Source of the DNA: Mucisphaera sp965279675
Lineage (GTDB): Bacteria > Planctomycetota > Phycisphaerae > Phycisphaerales > Phycisphaeraceae
Reading direction: 5' to 3'
NCBI RefSeq assembly: GCF_965279675.1
Contig: NZ_CBDIIJ010000002.1
Location: 930,001-994,000, forward strand
Length of the DNA stretch: 64,000 nucleotides
Part shown: in pieces, positions 15,170-24,100 of the stretch
Position numbering within the stretch: position 1 is the stretch's first letter
Layout: the number at the start of each line of letters is the position of its first letter
The notes under the pieces: model-generated
Told to the model about the DNA's origin: nothing
Databases searched by the model: none
Seen by the model: only the letters and a program-made list of their open reading frames with translations
Translations under genes and position numbers: made by a program

Positions 15170-16639
15170 TCAGTGGTTATTGCGGTACTGCTGCCATTCG
15201 GCGAGGCGGGCTTCGCTGGTGAGGTTCCAGCGTCGGACTGCGCGGTCGAGTTTTTTCTGTATTCGGTCTCGGACGCGGGCCATTCCTTCGTGTGGTTCGA
15301 CTGACCCGCGGTAGATCGAGTTGATGTTGACGTTCATTTCGGTGTTGTATTCGAGCCAGAGGGGGATGAGCGGGGTGGTGCGTGCGTTGGGGCTGGCGGC
15401 GAGGTCGATGAAGGTCTGTATGTAGGGGTTGGGGTGGTCCTGTAGGAATCGTTCGCTGGTATCAACGAGAGGGCTGAACTTTCGGTGACCGAGGCAGAGT
15501 TTCTCCATGGGCCCCTGTGTGTTGACGTACCGGATGAAGGCGAAGGCTTCATCGGGATATCGTGCACCTTTTGGTACGACAAGGACATCGCAATCGATGA
15601 CGGTGACGTTGGGGATGTTCTCAGGATCGGCAGAGGGGAAGGGAGCGACTCCCCATTCGAGTCGGGGCGCGAACTGATCGACAAAGTTGTACATCCACAC
15701 GCCCTGGATGACCATGGCGATCTGTCCTGTGAGGAAGGGTTCCTGGGGTGATCCGAAGTTACCGAAGGAGCTTCCGAAGGCGAGGATGTTGTTTCTGCCG
15801 TACTTTCTGGTGTAGCTGGCGATCCATTGCATGGCTTCGATGTTGGCTTGGGAATCGGGTGTGACCCGGGTGCCTTCTTCGTTGACAAGTGAGGCATCCC
15901 ACCAGTAGCCCCACATGGGCAGCCACCAGCCGGGGTAGGTGGGTGAGTGTCCGAGTTGCATAATGCGGAACTGGGAGGATTTACGGTCGTCGGCGAGGTC
16001 GCTTTTTTCCTGGTCGGTCATATCCGTGTAGCGGACCTGCACTTTCTGGCCGTCACGGGTCAGTTCGACGATGGTGAGCTTTTCGGCCATGGCGTCGAGT
16101 TCGGCGATGGAGGTGGGTGGCTGTTCGGGGTCGAGACCGGCTTCACGGAAGCTTTGCTTGTTGTAGTGGAGCGCGACGGTGGCGGGTGTGGAGGGCAGGG
16201 CCCAGACGAACCCGCGATGGGTGACGGCATCCCATAGTGTGGGGTAGTAGTCGTCTGGCTGGATACCAGCCTGCTGGACGTATCCATCGAGTGGGGTGAG
16301 TGCATTTTTCTCGGCGTAGCTGGGGATCAGGTAGCTCCAGAGCCCTGCGATGTCTGGGGGGTTGCCGCCTGCGGTGGCGAGCAGGACTTTCTGATCGATG
16401 GAGCTGACGGAGAGGAATTTGACGAGGACACGGTCCTGGGAGGCGTTGTAGTCATCGACAACGCGTCGCATGGCTTCGGCTTCGAAGGTGTTCCATTTTT
16501 CCCAGTAGTTGAGGATGATTCGGCCGTCTGCGGTGCGTTGTTCGGCTTGTTCTCCGCAGGCGGTGAGTATTGTCAGCAGGCAGATCAGGCCGGTCAGGCG
16601 GGCGAGGCTGTTTAGGGACCGGTGGCTTCCTGAGGTCAT
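15170..16639 (-). CDS. Extracellular solute-binding lipoprotein (family 1, sugar ABC uptake)
   Basis: The 489-residue protein has a lipoprotein signal with lipobox LTAC and acylated Cys28. The mature part has the family 1 pattern: ILNYWEKWNTFE near the N-terminus, VVDDYNASQDRVLVKF, and PDIAGLWSYLIPSY, typical of maltose/oligosaccharide-binding proteins such as MalE/UgpB types. Lobes would close on a sugar and deliver it to an ABC permease, but no permease or ATPase gene is adjacent. It is followed by the divergent secreted gene at 16865; the 225-bp gap between them holds no recognisable gene. Likely carbohydrate uptake, in line with the nearby glucanase. Confidence 0.88.
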   Translation of the reverse strand: MTSGSHRSLNSLARLTGLICLLTILTACGEQAEQRTADGRIILNYWEKWNTFEAEAMRRVVDDYNASQDRVLVKFLSVSSIDQKVLLATAGGNPPDIAGLWSYLIPSYAEKNALTPLDGYVQQAGIQPDDYYPTLWDAVTHRGFVWALPSTPATVALHYNKQSFREAGLDPEQPPTSIAELDAMAEKLTIVELTRDGQKVQVRYTDMTDQEKSDLADDRKSSQFRIMQLGHSPTYPGWWLPMWGYWWDASLVNEEGTRVTPDSQANIEAMQWIASYTRKYGRNNILAFGSSFGNFGSPQEPFLTGQIAMVIQGVWMYNFVDQFAPRLEWGVAPFPSADPENIPNVTVIDCDVLVVPKGARYPDEAFAFIRYVNTQGPMEKLCLGHRKFSPLVDTSERFLQDHPNPYIQTFIDLAASPNARTTPLIPLWLEYNTEMNVNINSIYRGSVEPHEGMARVRDRIQKKLDRAVRRWNLTSEARLAEWQQYRNNH

Positions 16640-16864
16640 GGTTTACGACTCCGTGCGGTCACTGACGGTGTTTCGTGATGGTCTGGTGGGAATCTGACTG
16701 AGTCACGGTTGCTGGGAGGAAGGTAGCAGGGTTTTGTTGGATGATGACACGGTTTCGCGTGCTGGGCGTCGAGATGTCCTGAAACGGCGTGGAGTTGTCG
16801 TATTAGCGGCCGGTCATTGGTTGGGGCGGTGTTATCCTTTTTGGGGAGCTTTCAGGATTTTCTC

Positions 16865-17454
16865 ATGGTTCCTACAAGTGGTTTGTCGCTGCGTTTGGCG
16901 TGTTTATCCGTGGCGTTGGGTTGTTTTGGTGGCGGCATGGCCTCTGCATCGTCGCCTGATCCCTTCGCGGCTTACAACACGCTTCTGGGGACTCACACGA
17001 TCCAGCCGACTTACAGTTTTACGGATGAAGGTTTGCTGGTCGAGACGGCCAAGCGTATCCGCGAGATGGGTTCGAATCTGATCAAGCTGTCGCTGAACGA
17101 CGACAAGTATGCGGACATGGATGGGCTGTCCAACAATCTGACTGAGCTAGTTCAGACGGGTCAGTTCAAGCAGGTGCTGGACATGGATTTTTCTCATTAT
17201 CACTTCTGGGCTTACAGCGAGGCGCGGAACGGGTGGAACAACGGAGACTACACGCAGGCCGAGCAGCTGACTGACTATCAGTCTTTCTATGATTTAACGC
17301 AGTATTTTCTGACGACCTACAGTGGTTCGGGGAAGCGATTCTATCTGGGTAACTGGGAGGGGGACTGGCACCTGCTGAAGGGTGAGGGGCCGCAGAGCAA
17401 TCCGAGTCAGCAGCTGATTGATCAGATGATCGAGTGGTACAACGTTCGTCAGCG
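16865..17454 (+). pseudogene. Secreted protein, N-terminal part, cut by IS (candidate glycoside hydrolase)
   Basis: ATG at 16865 opens a signal peptide (MVPTSGLSLRLACLSVALGC, cleavage near MASA). The following 180 residues (YNTLLGTHTIQPTYSFTDEG, IREMGSNLIKLSL, FYLGNWEGDWHLLKG) look like the first strands of a TIM-barrel glycoside hydrolase or agarase-like enzyme, with GNWEGDW resembling a substrate-cleft segment. The frame is native up to VRQR and then enters IS sequence at 17455. The continuation after the IS is a C-terminal dockerin-like part, so the middle of the enzyme appears to be lost. Confidence 0.6.
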
Positions 17455-17489
17455 TGACCTGCCCCCGGTGCTTGTGCCAGTCGTAACGC

Positions 17490-18230
17490 TTACCACTGGC
17501 TGAACTCCAGGGGTTCCAGAGCCGCCCTTAGCGTAGCGGAGGGCGGCTCTGGAACCAAGGCCTCCGGCGTCGGCGGGCGGTAGCCCAGCGACGAATGAGG
17601 CCGGATCGTGTTGTAGTGAACCCGCCAACGCTCGATGAGCACCTTCGCCTCTCTGAGCGTGTCGAACTGTTCTCGTGCCAGCAGCTCATCTCTGAGCTTC
17701 CCATTGAAGCTCTCGACGTACCCGTTCTCCCAAGGGCTCCCCGGCTCGATGAAGAGCGTCTTCACGCCCACCTTCGCCAGCCTTTCGAGCACGTCGTCGT
17801 GCCGCAGCCTCCTCGCCACGTCAAGGCTCAGGCATTCCCGCGTGAACTCGTCGACCACCACCAGCATCCGGATCTTCCTGCCGTCCCGGGTCCGGTCCTC
17901 AACGAAGTCGTACGCCCAGACGTGATCCCTTTGCGTCGGTCGAAGGCGTACGCAGGAACCATCGTTGAGCCACAACCGACCGCGTTTAGGCTGTCTTTTC
18001 GGGACTTTGAGCCCTGCCCAACGCCAGATCCGCTCGACACGCTTGTGATTCACATCCCAGCCCTCGCGTCTGAGCAACGCCGTGATCCGCCGATACCCGT
18101 AACGCCCGAACGCCGCTGCCAGATCGATGATCCGACGCGTCAGCGGCTTCTCATCATCACGCTCGCTCGGCGCATAACGCTGCGTCGAACGAGGTTGCTT
18201 GAGAACCTGACAAGCCCGCCTCTCGGACAC
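17490..18230 (-). CDS. IS3 transposase OrfB (DDE), missing the central Asp segment
   Basis: The frame has the HTH_21-like region (ITALLRREGWDVNHKRVERI) and an rve integrase core. The first Asp is in HVWAYDFVEDRT and the Glu in NGYVESFNGKLRDE. Between them VLERLA runs straight into KVGVKTLFIEPGSPWENG; family members have about 30 residues there, including the DNG motif with the second catalytic Asp. GTG at 18230 is the first start in frame, but the frame continues upstream to the orfA overlap, so the natural product is probably an OrfAB fusion made by -1 frameshifting. Likely non-functional. Confidence 0.85.
   Translation of the reverse strand: MSERRACQVLKQPRSTQRYAPSERDDEKPLTRRIIDLAAAFGRYGYRRITALLRREGWDVNHKRVERIWRWAGLKVPKRQPKRGRLWLNDGSCVRLRPTQRDHVWAYDFVEDRTRDGRKIRMLVVVDEFTRECLSLDVARRLRHDDVLERLAKVGVKTLFIEPGSPWENGYVESFNGKLRDELLAREQFDTLREAKVLIERWRVHYNTIRPHSSLGYRPPTPEALVPEPPSATLRAALEPLEFSQW
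17512..17556. repeat. 17-bp perfect stem-loop at the 3' end of orfB
   Basis: GGTTCCAGAGCCGCCCT (17512-17528) is the exact reverse complement of 17540-17556, with an 11-nt loop. It lies inside the last codons of orfB, 57 bp from the IS end. It could block transcription entering from outside, attenuate expression, or take part in transposition. Confidence 0.85.
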
Positions 18231-18280
18231 GCCCAGGCGGTCACGAACCGCCGTGACCGCCTGACGCGTCTTGCGCGGGC

Positions 18281-18559
18281 TCAGAAGTTTCCCCGAGCCA
18301 CCTCCTCAAGGATCTGCTTGTCCAGACTCAGCTCCGCCACCAGCTTCTTCAGCCGGGCGTTCTCCTGCTCCAGTTCCTTGAACCGCTTGGCCTGGTCAGT
18401 CTTCAGACCCCCGTACTCGCGACGCCACTTGTAGAACGTCTGCTCGTGGACCCCGATCTGCTTGCAGACCGAAGCCACCGAGGCCCCCTGACTCATCAAC
18501 ACCTCCGCCTCACGAAGCTTGTTGACGATCTCCTCCGCCGAATGACGCTTGCGTCCCAT
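18281..18559 (-). CDS. IS3 OrfA (HTH) with a -1 frameshift signal
   Basis: ATG at 18559 has AAGGAGG 7 nt upstream. The 92-residue protein has the HTH of IS3 OrfA (MGRKRHSAEEIVNKLREAEV; SVCKQIGVHEQTFYKWRREY) and a leucine-zipper-like helix (KELEQENARLKKLVAELSLD). It ends EEVARGNF. Just before the stop, bases 18293-18287 read GGGAAAC on the coding strand in the X-XXY-YYZ register, a canonical slippery heptamer, and the -1 frame is that of orfB. Confidence 0.9.
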   Translation of the reverse strand: MGRKRHSAEEIVNKLREAEVLMSQGASVASVCKQIGVHEQTFYKWRREYGGLKTDQAKRFKELEQENARLKKLVAELSLDKQILEEVARGNF

Positions 18560-18629
18560 GCCTGATCCTCCTTGATCCATGCCTCAGAACTAAGTCTAAG
18601 AAACGGATCAGATTGAGGGGGGCAGGCCA

Positions 18630-19346
18630 GTCCTTGCGAGCCCGACAAATGGTGGCGAGCGTTTGTACATTGCGGCGGCGAATGATTTTGGCACCAAGCA
18701 GGATTCCGATGGTATTTCCATCGATCTGGCGACGAATGGCCTGGCGGCTGGCTTTGGAGCCACCGGCGTTGGTAATGCCACCGTAACGGACCTGGTGAAT
18801 GTGGAGATTGACGGTCAGACGACGGCCACGTTGACGCAGGCGTTCACGCTCACCGATCCCACGGATGGTCTGGTGCTTGGCTTTGGTGGCTATGGCACGG
18901 GCTATGGCATTGACAACATCATGATTGCCCCTGTGTTTTCGGGGTTGCTGGGTGATTTTGATGGTGATAGCGACGTGGATGCGGCCGATATCGATCTGCT
19001 GACAGGGGCGATTCGTGATGGGTCTGCTGATCTGCTTTACGACGTGGATGGTTCTGGCGTGGTGGATGATGCGGATCTGAGCGAGATGGTCGGTGGGGTA
19101 TTGGGAACACTCCCGGGCGATGCGAACCTCGACTCGTTTGTTGACCTGATTGATCTATCGACGCTTGCTTCCAGTTTCAATGGCGCGTCTGGTTGGGCGG
19201 GCGGCAATTTCAACACCGACACCGTGGTCGACCTCATCGATCTTTCATTGCTGGCCTCCAACTTCGGGGCTGTGGCGAGCGTTCCCGAGCCTGCGGTCGC
19301 TGGTCTGCTGGTTGTTGGTTGTGTGGGCCTGCTTCGTCGTCGTTGA
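18630..19346 (+). pseudogene. Secreted protein, C-terminal part beyond the IS: dockerin-like modules and PEP-CTERM
   Basis: The frame is open from the IS edge (VLASPTNGGERLYIAAANDF) and has no native start. It contains the end of a beta-sandwich-like domain (VEIDGQTTATLTQAF, GYGIDNIMIAP), a first calcium-type pair (GDFDGDSDVDAADID), a dockerin-like pair (GDANLDSFVDLIDLS; GNFNTDTVVDLIDLSLLA), then VPEP, hydrophobic stretch and RRR. It most likely was the C-terminus of the gene starting at 16865. An upstream TTG at 18663 could give a fragment, but no ribosome site supports it. Confidence 0.7.
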
Positions 19347-19446
19347 ACCAGGGTGAAAGCCTTGATGTGTCTTGCAGCGACCGCGCATTCTGATTGGGTG
19401 CGCGGTTTTTTGGTTATTGATTCAGTCTCTCGCTTGCCGTGCGTGT

Positions 19447-21069
19447 TCAGTGAGCGTGGCAACGGGCGTGCTCTGCTTGATGCTGTTCGGGGCGTGGTCT
19501 CATCCGGCGTCGCTTGCCGGCGAAAAGTACAAGGATGAGTGAAGTTGCAGCGGGCTCGGGGATGGGGAGTGCGGACTGGCCGAAGTTGGCGGCGAGGAGG
19601 GAGAGGTCGATGAGGTTGATGGTCTTGTCGGCGTTGAAGTCGCCATCGGTCCAGGGGCCGGGTTGGTTGAAGTGGGCGGCAAGGATGGAGAGGTCGATGA
19701 GGTTGACGTTGCCGTCGGTGTTGGCGTCGCCTGGGAGTGCGTCGATGAGCGTGCGGAGCGCGACGTTATCGATGTAGACGGAGCCTGGTGCGAAGTTGGC
19801 CTGACCGAAGACGAAGGCGATGCGGGCTTCGACGGCGTTAGGGGGGACGACGGCTTCGAGGGTGTGGAGGAGCCAATCGTTTGGGATGGTCTGGTCGTCG
19901 GCGATGGTGGTTTCGAGGACGGAGATCATGGCGGGTGAGCCGAAGCCGCCGCCGAAAGTGGAGTAGAACTCGAGTTTCATGGTGGCGAAGCTGTCGGTGC
20001 CGCCGAGGGCGTCGAGTTCTTCGACGAAGGCGCTGGCGGAGAGCTCGATGCGTTCGCCTGGCGTGACCGTGAAGCCTTGGGCCACGCCGGAGTAATTAAG
20101 GGCGTTGGAGAAGTTGCCGGATAATTTCAGGGCGTCGTCGCCGGTGAAGGCTTGCTGGGTGGAGAGGGCGACGTTGGCTCCGCCGCCGAAGCGGTTCCAG
20201 CCGTTGAGGTTGTCTTCGAAGGCAGCGTTGGCGATCTGGTTGGGGCCTCGGAGTGATGGAGGCTGGGGGGTCTGGTCGAGTTCCCAGACGCGGACGTAGT
20301 CGACTTCCATCTGTTGGGGGAAGGAGGAAGAGGCATCGGGGTCGCCCCCGAAGTCACCGCCTATGGCGAGGTTGATGATGAGGGACATGGGGGCGTCGGA
20401 GATGGGCGCGGCGCTTTCGTGGACGGTGAAGTGGTGGTTGTCGTTGACGTAGAAGCGGATCTCTTCGGGTTCCCACTCGACGGCGTATGTGTTGAAGGTT
20501 TCGTGGAAGTTGACGGCCTGTCCCTGGGCATTGATCTCCTGGTACTCACCGTAGAGGAAGTTCGATGGCCAGGAGGGTCCCCAGTGGTAGGCGGAGGAGG
20601 TGGTGAAGGGATTGGAGCCGCGGTTCTCCATGATGTCGATCTCGCCGCCTGTGGGCCAGGGATGGGCGATCTCATCGGGGAGGAGCCAGATGGCGGGCCA
20701 CATGCCCTGTGAGGTTGGGAGTTTGGCGCGGACTTCCCAGCGGCCATAGGTCTGTTCGAATTTGGTGCGGACGAGTCCGGAGCGGTAGGCCTTGCCGGCG
20801 AAGGGTTCGTCGGTGGCGGTGATGACGAGATTGCCATCGGCGACGGCGACCTGCTCGGGGAGGTAGTACTGTTTTTCGTTGTTGAAGCTGTCGCGTCGGT
20901 TGAGGACGTTCCAGAGGTCGGTGTTGATGGCAGTGCCGGAGAAGGTTTCTTCCCAAGCGAAGTTGAAGCCGGGTCGATCGAGGGGATCGGCGTGCAGGCT
21001 GGTGGCTCCCAGAAAAAGCAGGCAGGATGCGAGAGTGGGGGCGAGGGCTTGGGTCCGTCCGGACGACAT
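19447..21069 (-). CDS. Secreted GH16 glucanase with carbohydrate-binding-like domain, dockerin-like modules and PEP-CTERM
   Basis: The 540-residue protein has a signal peptide (cleavage near SLHA), a GH16 domain (about 33-270) with the catalytic motif GEIDIMENRG (nucleophile E143, D145, acid/base E148), and a beta-jelly-roll domain resembling CBM4/9 (about 280-440, FEDNLNGWNRFGGG to VYIDNVAL). It ends with paired EF-hand modules (GDANTDGNVNLIDLS; GDFNADKTINLIDLSLLA) and PIPEP, hydrophobic, KRRRMR. Family activity: endo-cleavage of beta-1,3/1,4-glucans such as laminarin, or of agar/carrageenan types. The tail continues about 20 H/Q/R-rich residues beyond the usual end. GTAAC boxes upstream (21087-21167) suggest regulated expression. 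Confidence 0.93.
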   Translation of the reverse strand: MSSGRTQALAPTLASCLLFLGATSLHADPLDRPGFNFAWEETFSGTAINTDLWNVLNRRDSFNNEKQYYLPEQVAVADGNLVITATDEPFAGKAYRSGLVRTKFEQTYGRWEVRAKLPTSQGMWPAIWLLPDEIAHPWPTGGEIDIMENRGSNPFTTSSAYHWGPSWPSNFLYGEYQEINAQGQAVNFHETFNTYAVEWEPEEIRFYVNDNHHFTVHESAAPISDAPMSLIINLAIGGDFGGDPDASSSFPQQMEVDYVRVWELDQTPQPPSLRGPNQIANAAFEDNLNGWNRFGGGANVALSTQQAFTGDDALKLSGNFSNALNYSGVAQGFTVTPGERIELSASAFVEELDALGGTDSFATMKLEFYSTFGGGFGSPAMISVLETTIADDQTIPNDWLLHTLEAVVPPNAVEARIAFVFGQANFAPGSVYIDNVALRTLIDALPGDANTDGNVNLIDLSILAAHFNQPGPWTDGDFNADKTINLIDLSLLAANFGQSALPIPEPAATSLILVLFAGKRRRMRPRPEQHQAEHARCHAH

Positions 21070-21086
21070 GGGCGGGCTCCGATGAT

Positions 21087-21167
21087 GTAACGGTGTTACT
21101 GAGGCCGAGTCAGGCGCAGAGAAAGAATAGGGCCAAATGTGACCTTGTCTAGTTACATGGGTGTTAC
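21087..21167. promoter_or_regulatory. GTAAC/GTTAC boxes upstream of the GH16 gene
   Basis: GTAACGGTGTTAC (21087-21099) is a hyphenated palindrome (GTAAC, 3 nt, GTTAC). A second pair, GTTAC-N6-GTTAC, lies at 21152-21167. Both are in the 126-bp gap between the glucanase start and the end of the next gene. Sugar-responsive LacI- or GntR-type regulators commonly bind such boxes; which one is unknown. Confidence 0.35.
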
Positions 21168-21195
21168 ACAGGGAAATACTTGTGGGTGGGGTGGT

Positions 21196-24100
21196 TCAGG
21201 GGGTTTGGCGGGTTCTGCGGCGGGTGATGAAGGGGGCGGCAAGCGCGAGGGCGAGGGTGGGTTCGGGGATGGGGATGGCGGAAGCGCCGAAGTTGGAGGC
21301 GAGCAAGGAGAGGTCGATGAGGTCGATGAGGCCGTCGCCGTTGAAGTCACCTTGGGACCAGGTTTTATCGGGGTCGTTGAAGTTGGAGGCGAGGAGGGAG
21401 AGGTCGATGAGGTCGACATTCATGTCGAGGTTGGCGTCGCCGATGAGGGCTCGGGTGACTAGTACGTCGTCGACATCGTAGGTGACGGCGAGCGCGGTGC
21501 CGTCGCCTAGGTCGATGTTGAGGATGCGGTCGAAGGTCCCGGTGATCGGTGTGGAGCCGTCGACGATGACCTCTGGTGCGTAGGTTGTGAGGAAGAGGAA
21601 GTCGTCGCCTGGATCGGGGATGAGGCCGAGTTCGCCGTCGAGTTGGATGGAGGTGGCGTTCAAGATGACGAGGCGGTCTAGGCTGTTGATGTTTGGGATT
21701 TTGCCGATGTCGAGGACGCCATCGATGGTCTGGGTGTAGTCGCCGATGATGGTGAGATCGTGAATGCCCTGCGGGGTGTTGGAGCTGTTGGCGATGATGG
21801 TGCCGTCGTTGAACACTGGCAGGCTGTTGCTGGCATCGATGAGGGCGTCGCCAGTGAGGATGCCGCCTTGCTCGATGGTGAGTGTGCCGTTGGCGTTGAA
21901 GGTCGCGCCGGCTTGTATTTCGAGGCGTCCGCTTTGGCGGATATCGACGTCACCCGTTCCGGTGTTAAAGACTGCGCCGTCGGCGACGCGGACTGTGGCG
22001 TCGACAGCTGATGCCCCGCCAACCCTCAGGGCTGCATTGCCTCTTTGTGTGAACTCGGAGCCGGGGTTGATGACTTCGACGAGAGCGGAGCCGGCGATAT
22101 CGGTGCCGACGTTCAGACCATTAGCCGTGACACTACCACCTGACTCAACAACCAGGTTGCCTCCTGGCGTCACGCCAAAGAGGACTACGAATGTGGCGAG
22201 ATCGATGCTAGATGCCTGAAAGTCAGCGGTGGCTCCGTTGCGGACAACGATGTCACCGAGGCTGCCGCCTGTGCCGACGGCCATAGCGCCGTTGTTGGTG
22301 AGGTGCGTTTTTACGGATGAGCCGGCTCCATCCACGATCAGGAAGCCGTCGCTGGAGTCGCCTACGTCGAAGAGCCCGTCGATCGAGAGCGTTCCGCCTG
22401 AGAGTACTTCGATCGTATTCATCCCATTAATTGTGTAGCTTCCTGCGCTGGTGAGTGAGCCCTGGTTCTGGATGGTGGTTTTGCGGCCCATGGCTACGTC
22501 GAGGAAGCCTGAGGCATCGATATTGACCTGGCCGCCATCGATGTTGATATCGCCTTCGGCACGGAAGTCGGCGAGGTTGTTGATGTTGATCTGGCCGCCC
22601 TTCTGAACGATGATTCCGGCAGAGCCTGTGACGAATCGCGCGTTATCGTCGATGTTGAGTTGCGCGCCTGTGGTGCCTGTGCTGCCGACGATGAGTTCGC
22701 TCGAGCCGGATTGCTGGAGTTCTGTGTCGATCCCGCTGACGAGGATCTCGCCGGTGCTATTGGAGAGGCCATTGGAGAGGTAGATGTTGTCGGCTGAGAC
22801 GAATGCGCCGGCGAGGACTTCGAGCTTGATCTGGTTGGTTTCGGCGGCGCTGTTGTCGTTGATGTTGATGTTTGTAAAGCTGGCTTCGGCTTTGTTTGTA
22901 ATGGTAACGAGGGCGGTTCCGCCGTTGGCTCCCATCGTAAGTTCGGCTCTGGTGAGTCTGGAGAGCTCGCCATCGATGAGGACGTTATCGGTTTGCGCGA
23001 AGTAGGTACCGAGTTGCATGGTGGCGTTCTCGAGATCGACGGTGCCGCCGATGACTTCGAGACTGGAACCGAAGAATCTTGTGCCGCCGGGTAGTTGGAC
23101 GTTGGGTGTGAATCTGGTGCCATCGACACGGATGGTGGTTCCTTCTGGCTCGAAGAGTGCCTCCTGTCGGAAGAGGCCTTCGTCTTCGACGGAGAGTTCG
23201 ACGCCAGTGGCAAAGTCCACGGTGGCGGTTCCACGGAAATCGACCTCGCCCTCGATAGCGAGGTTATCTACGAATCCGGCTGTAGAGCCGGTCAGCCCGA
23301 GGATGCGTTGGTCCGGGAGAATGCCGACGGGGATTCGGCTGTCGAGATGACCACCACTTGCCAGGGTGATTCCGCTTGTTGGGTCGAGGTCAAGTGAGCC
23401 GCGTAGCCATTCGACGAGTCCCGAGACGAATAGATCACGAAAACGAAGTTCGCCATCGAGGAGACGGAGTAGGCCTCCGGATTCGACTGTGACGTCTGTG
23501 GCGGTAAAAACACCGTCATCAATCTGTATATCCCCGTTACTTCTGATGAGTGTCTGGCCGTTGACTCTCATCGCCCCGTCGAGAATCAGGACTCTGCCTG
23601 AACCGGTTTGTGCGACGACGAGATCGCCATTGATGGTGCGCGTGCTGCTCGGGTTGTCGTAGACGAACTGTGCTGTGAATGGCCCGAGGCTATCGGTACC
23701 GATTTTGAAGTCTTCGAGTTGGCTGATGCCCGTGCCTATTGGATTGGAGAAGAAGTCTGTCACCCGAAGGATGTTGGCATCTGCGACGATGTCGATGGCC
23801 CAGGTGCCTGTGTCGTTGTTTGAGAAGTCTCGAAGATTCAGCTCATAACCGGGGGTCGCGTTGAGGCCGGAGGTAGGGAGGGTGTCGCCTGTGTCGGCGA
23901 AGCCGGGCCAGCTGATAAGTGAATCGAGTGCGCGGGTGGGGCCGGGTGCTCCGTCGTCGTTGACGACGTTGAGAGATTGGGTTGTTTCAGAGAGCGTGAG
24001 GACCGAATCGACGTTTGAGGGGAGAATCAAATCGCCTGCTGCGTTGGTGCCACCGGCTGACCCCCAGGTTTCGATGCGGAGCGTGTTGGCGGTGGTGGCG

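Larger units (their letters stand above)
17455..18629 (-). mobile_element. IS3-family insertion sequence with internally deleted transposase
   Basis: The ends are inverted repeats TGACCTGCCCCC (17455) and, read on the minus strand, TGGCCTGCCCCC (from 18629). Inside are orfA (18281-18559) and orfB (17490-18230) on the minus strand, in IS3 order. Length is 1175 bp. OrfB lacks the segment with the second catalytic Asp, so the copy is probably inactive. No clear 3-4 bp target duplication flanks it (GCG on the left, GTC on the right), pointing to a deletion after insertion. A related remnant lies at 14312-14455. Confidence 0.93.
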
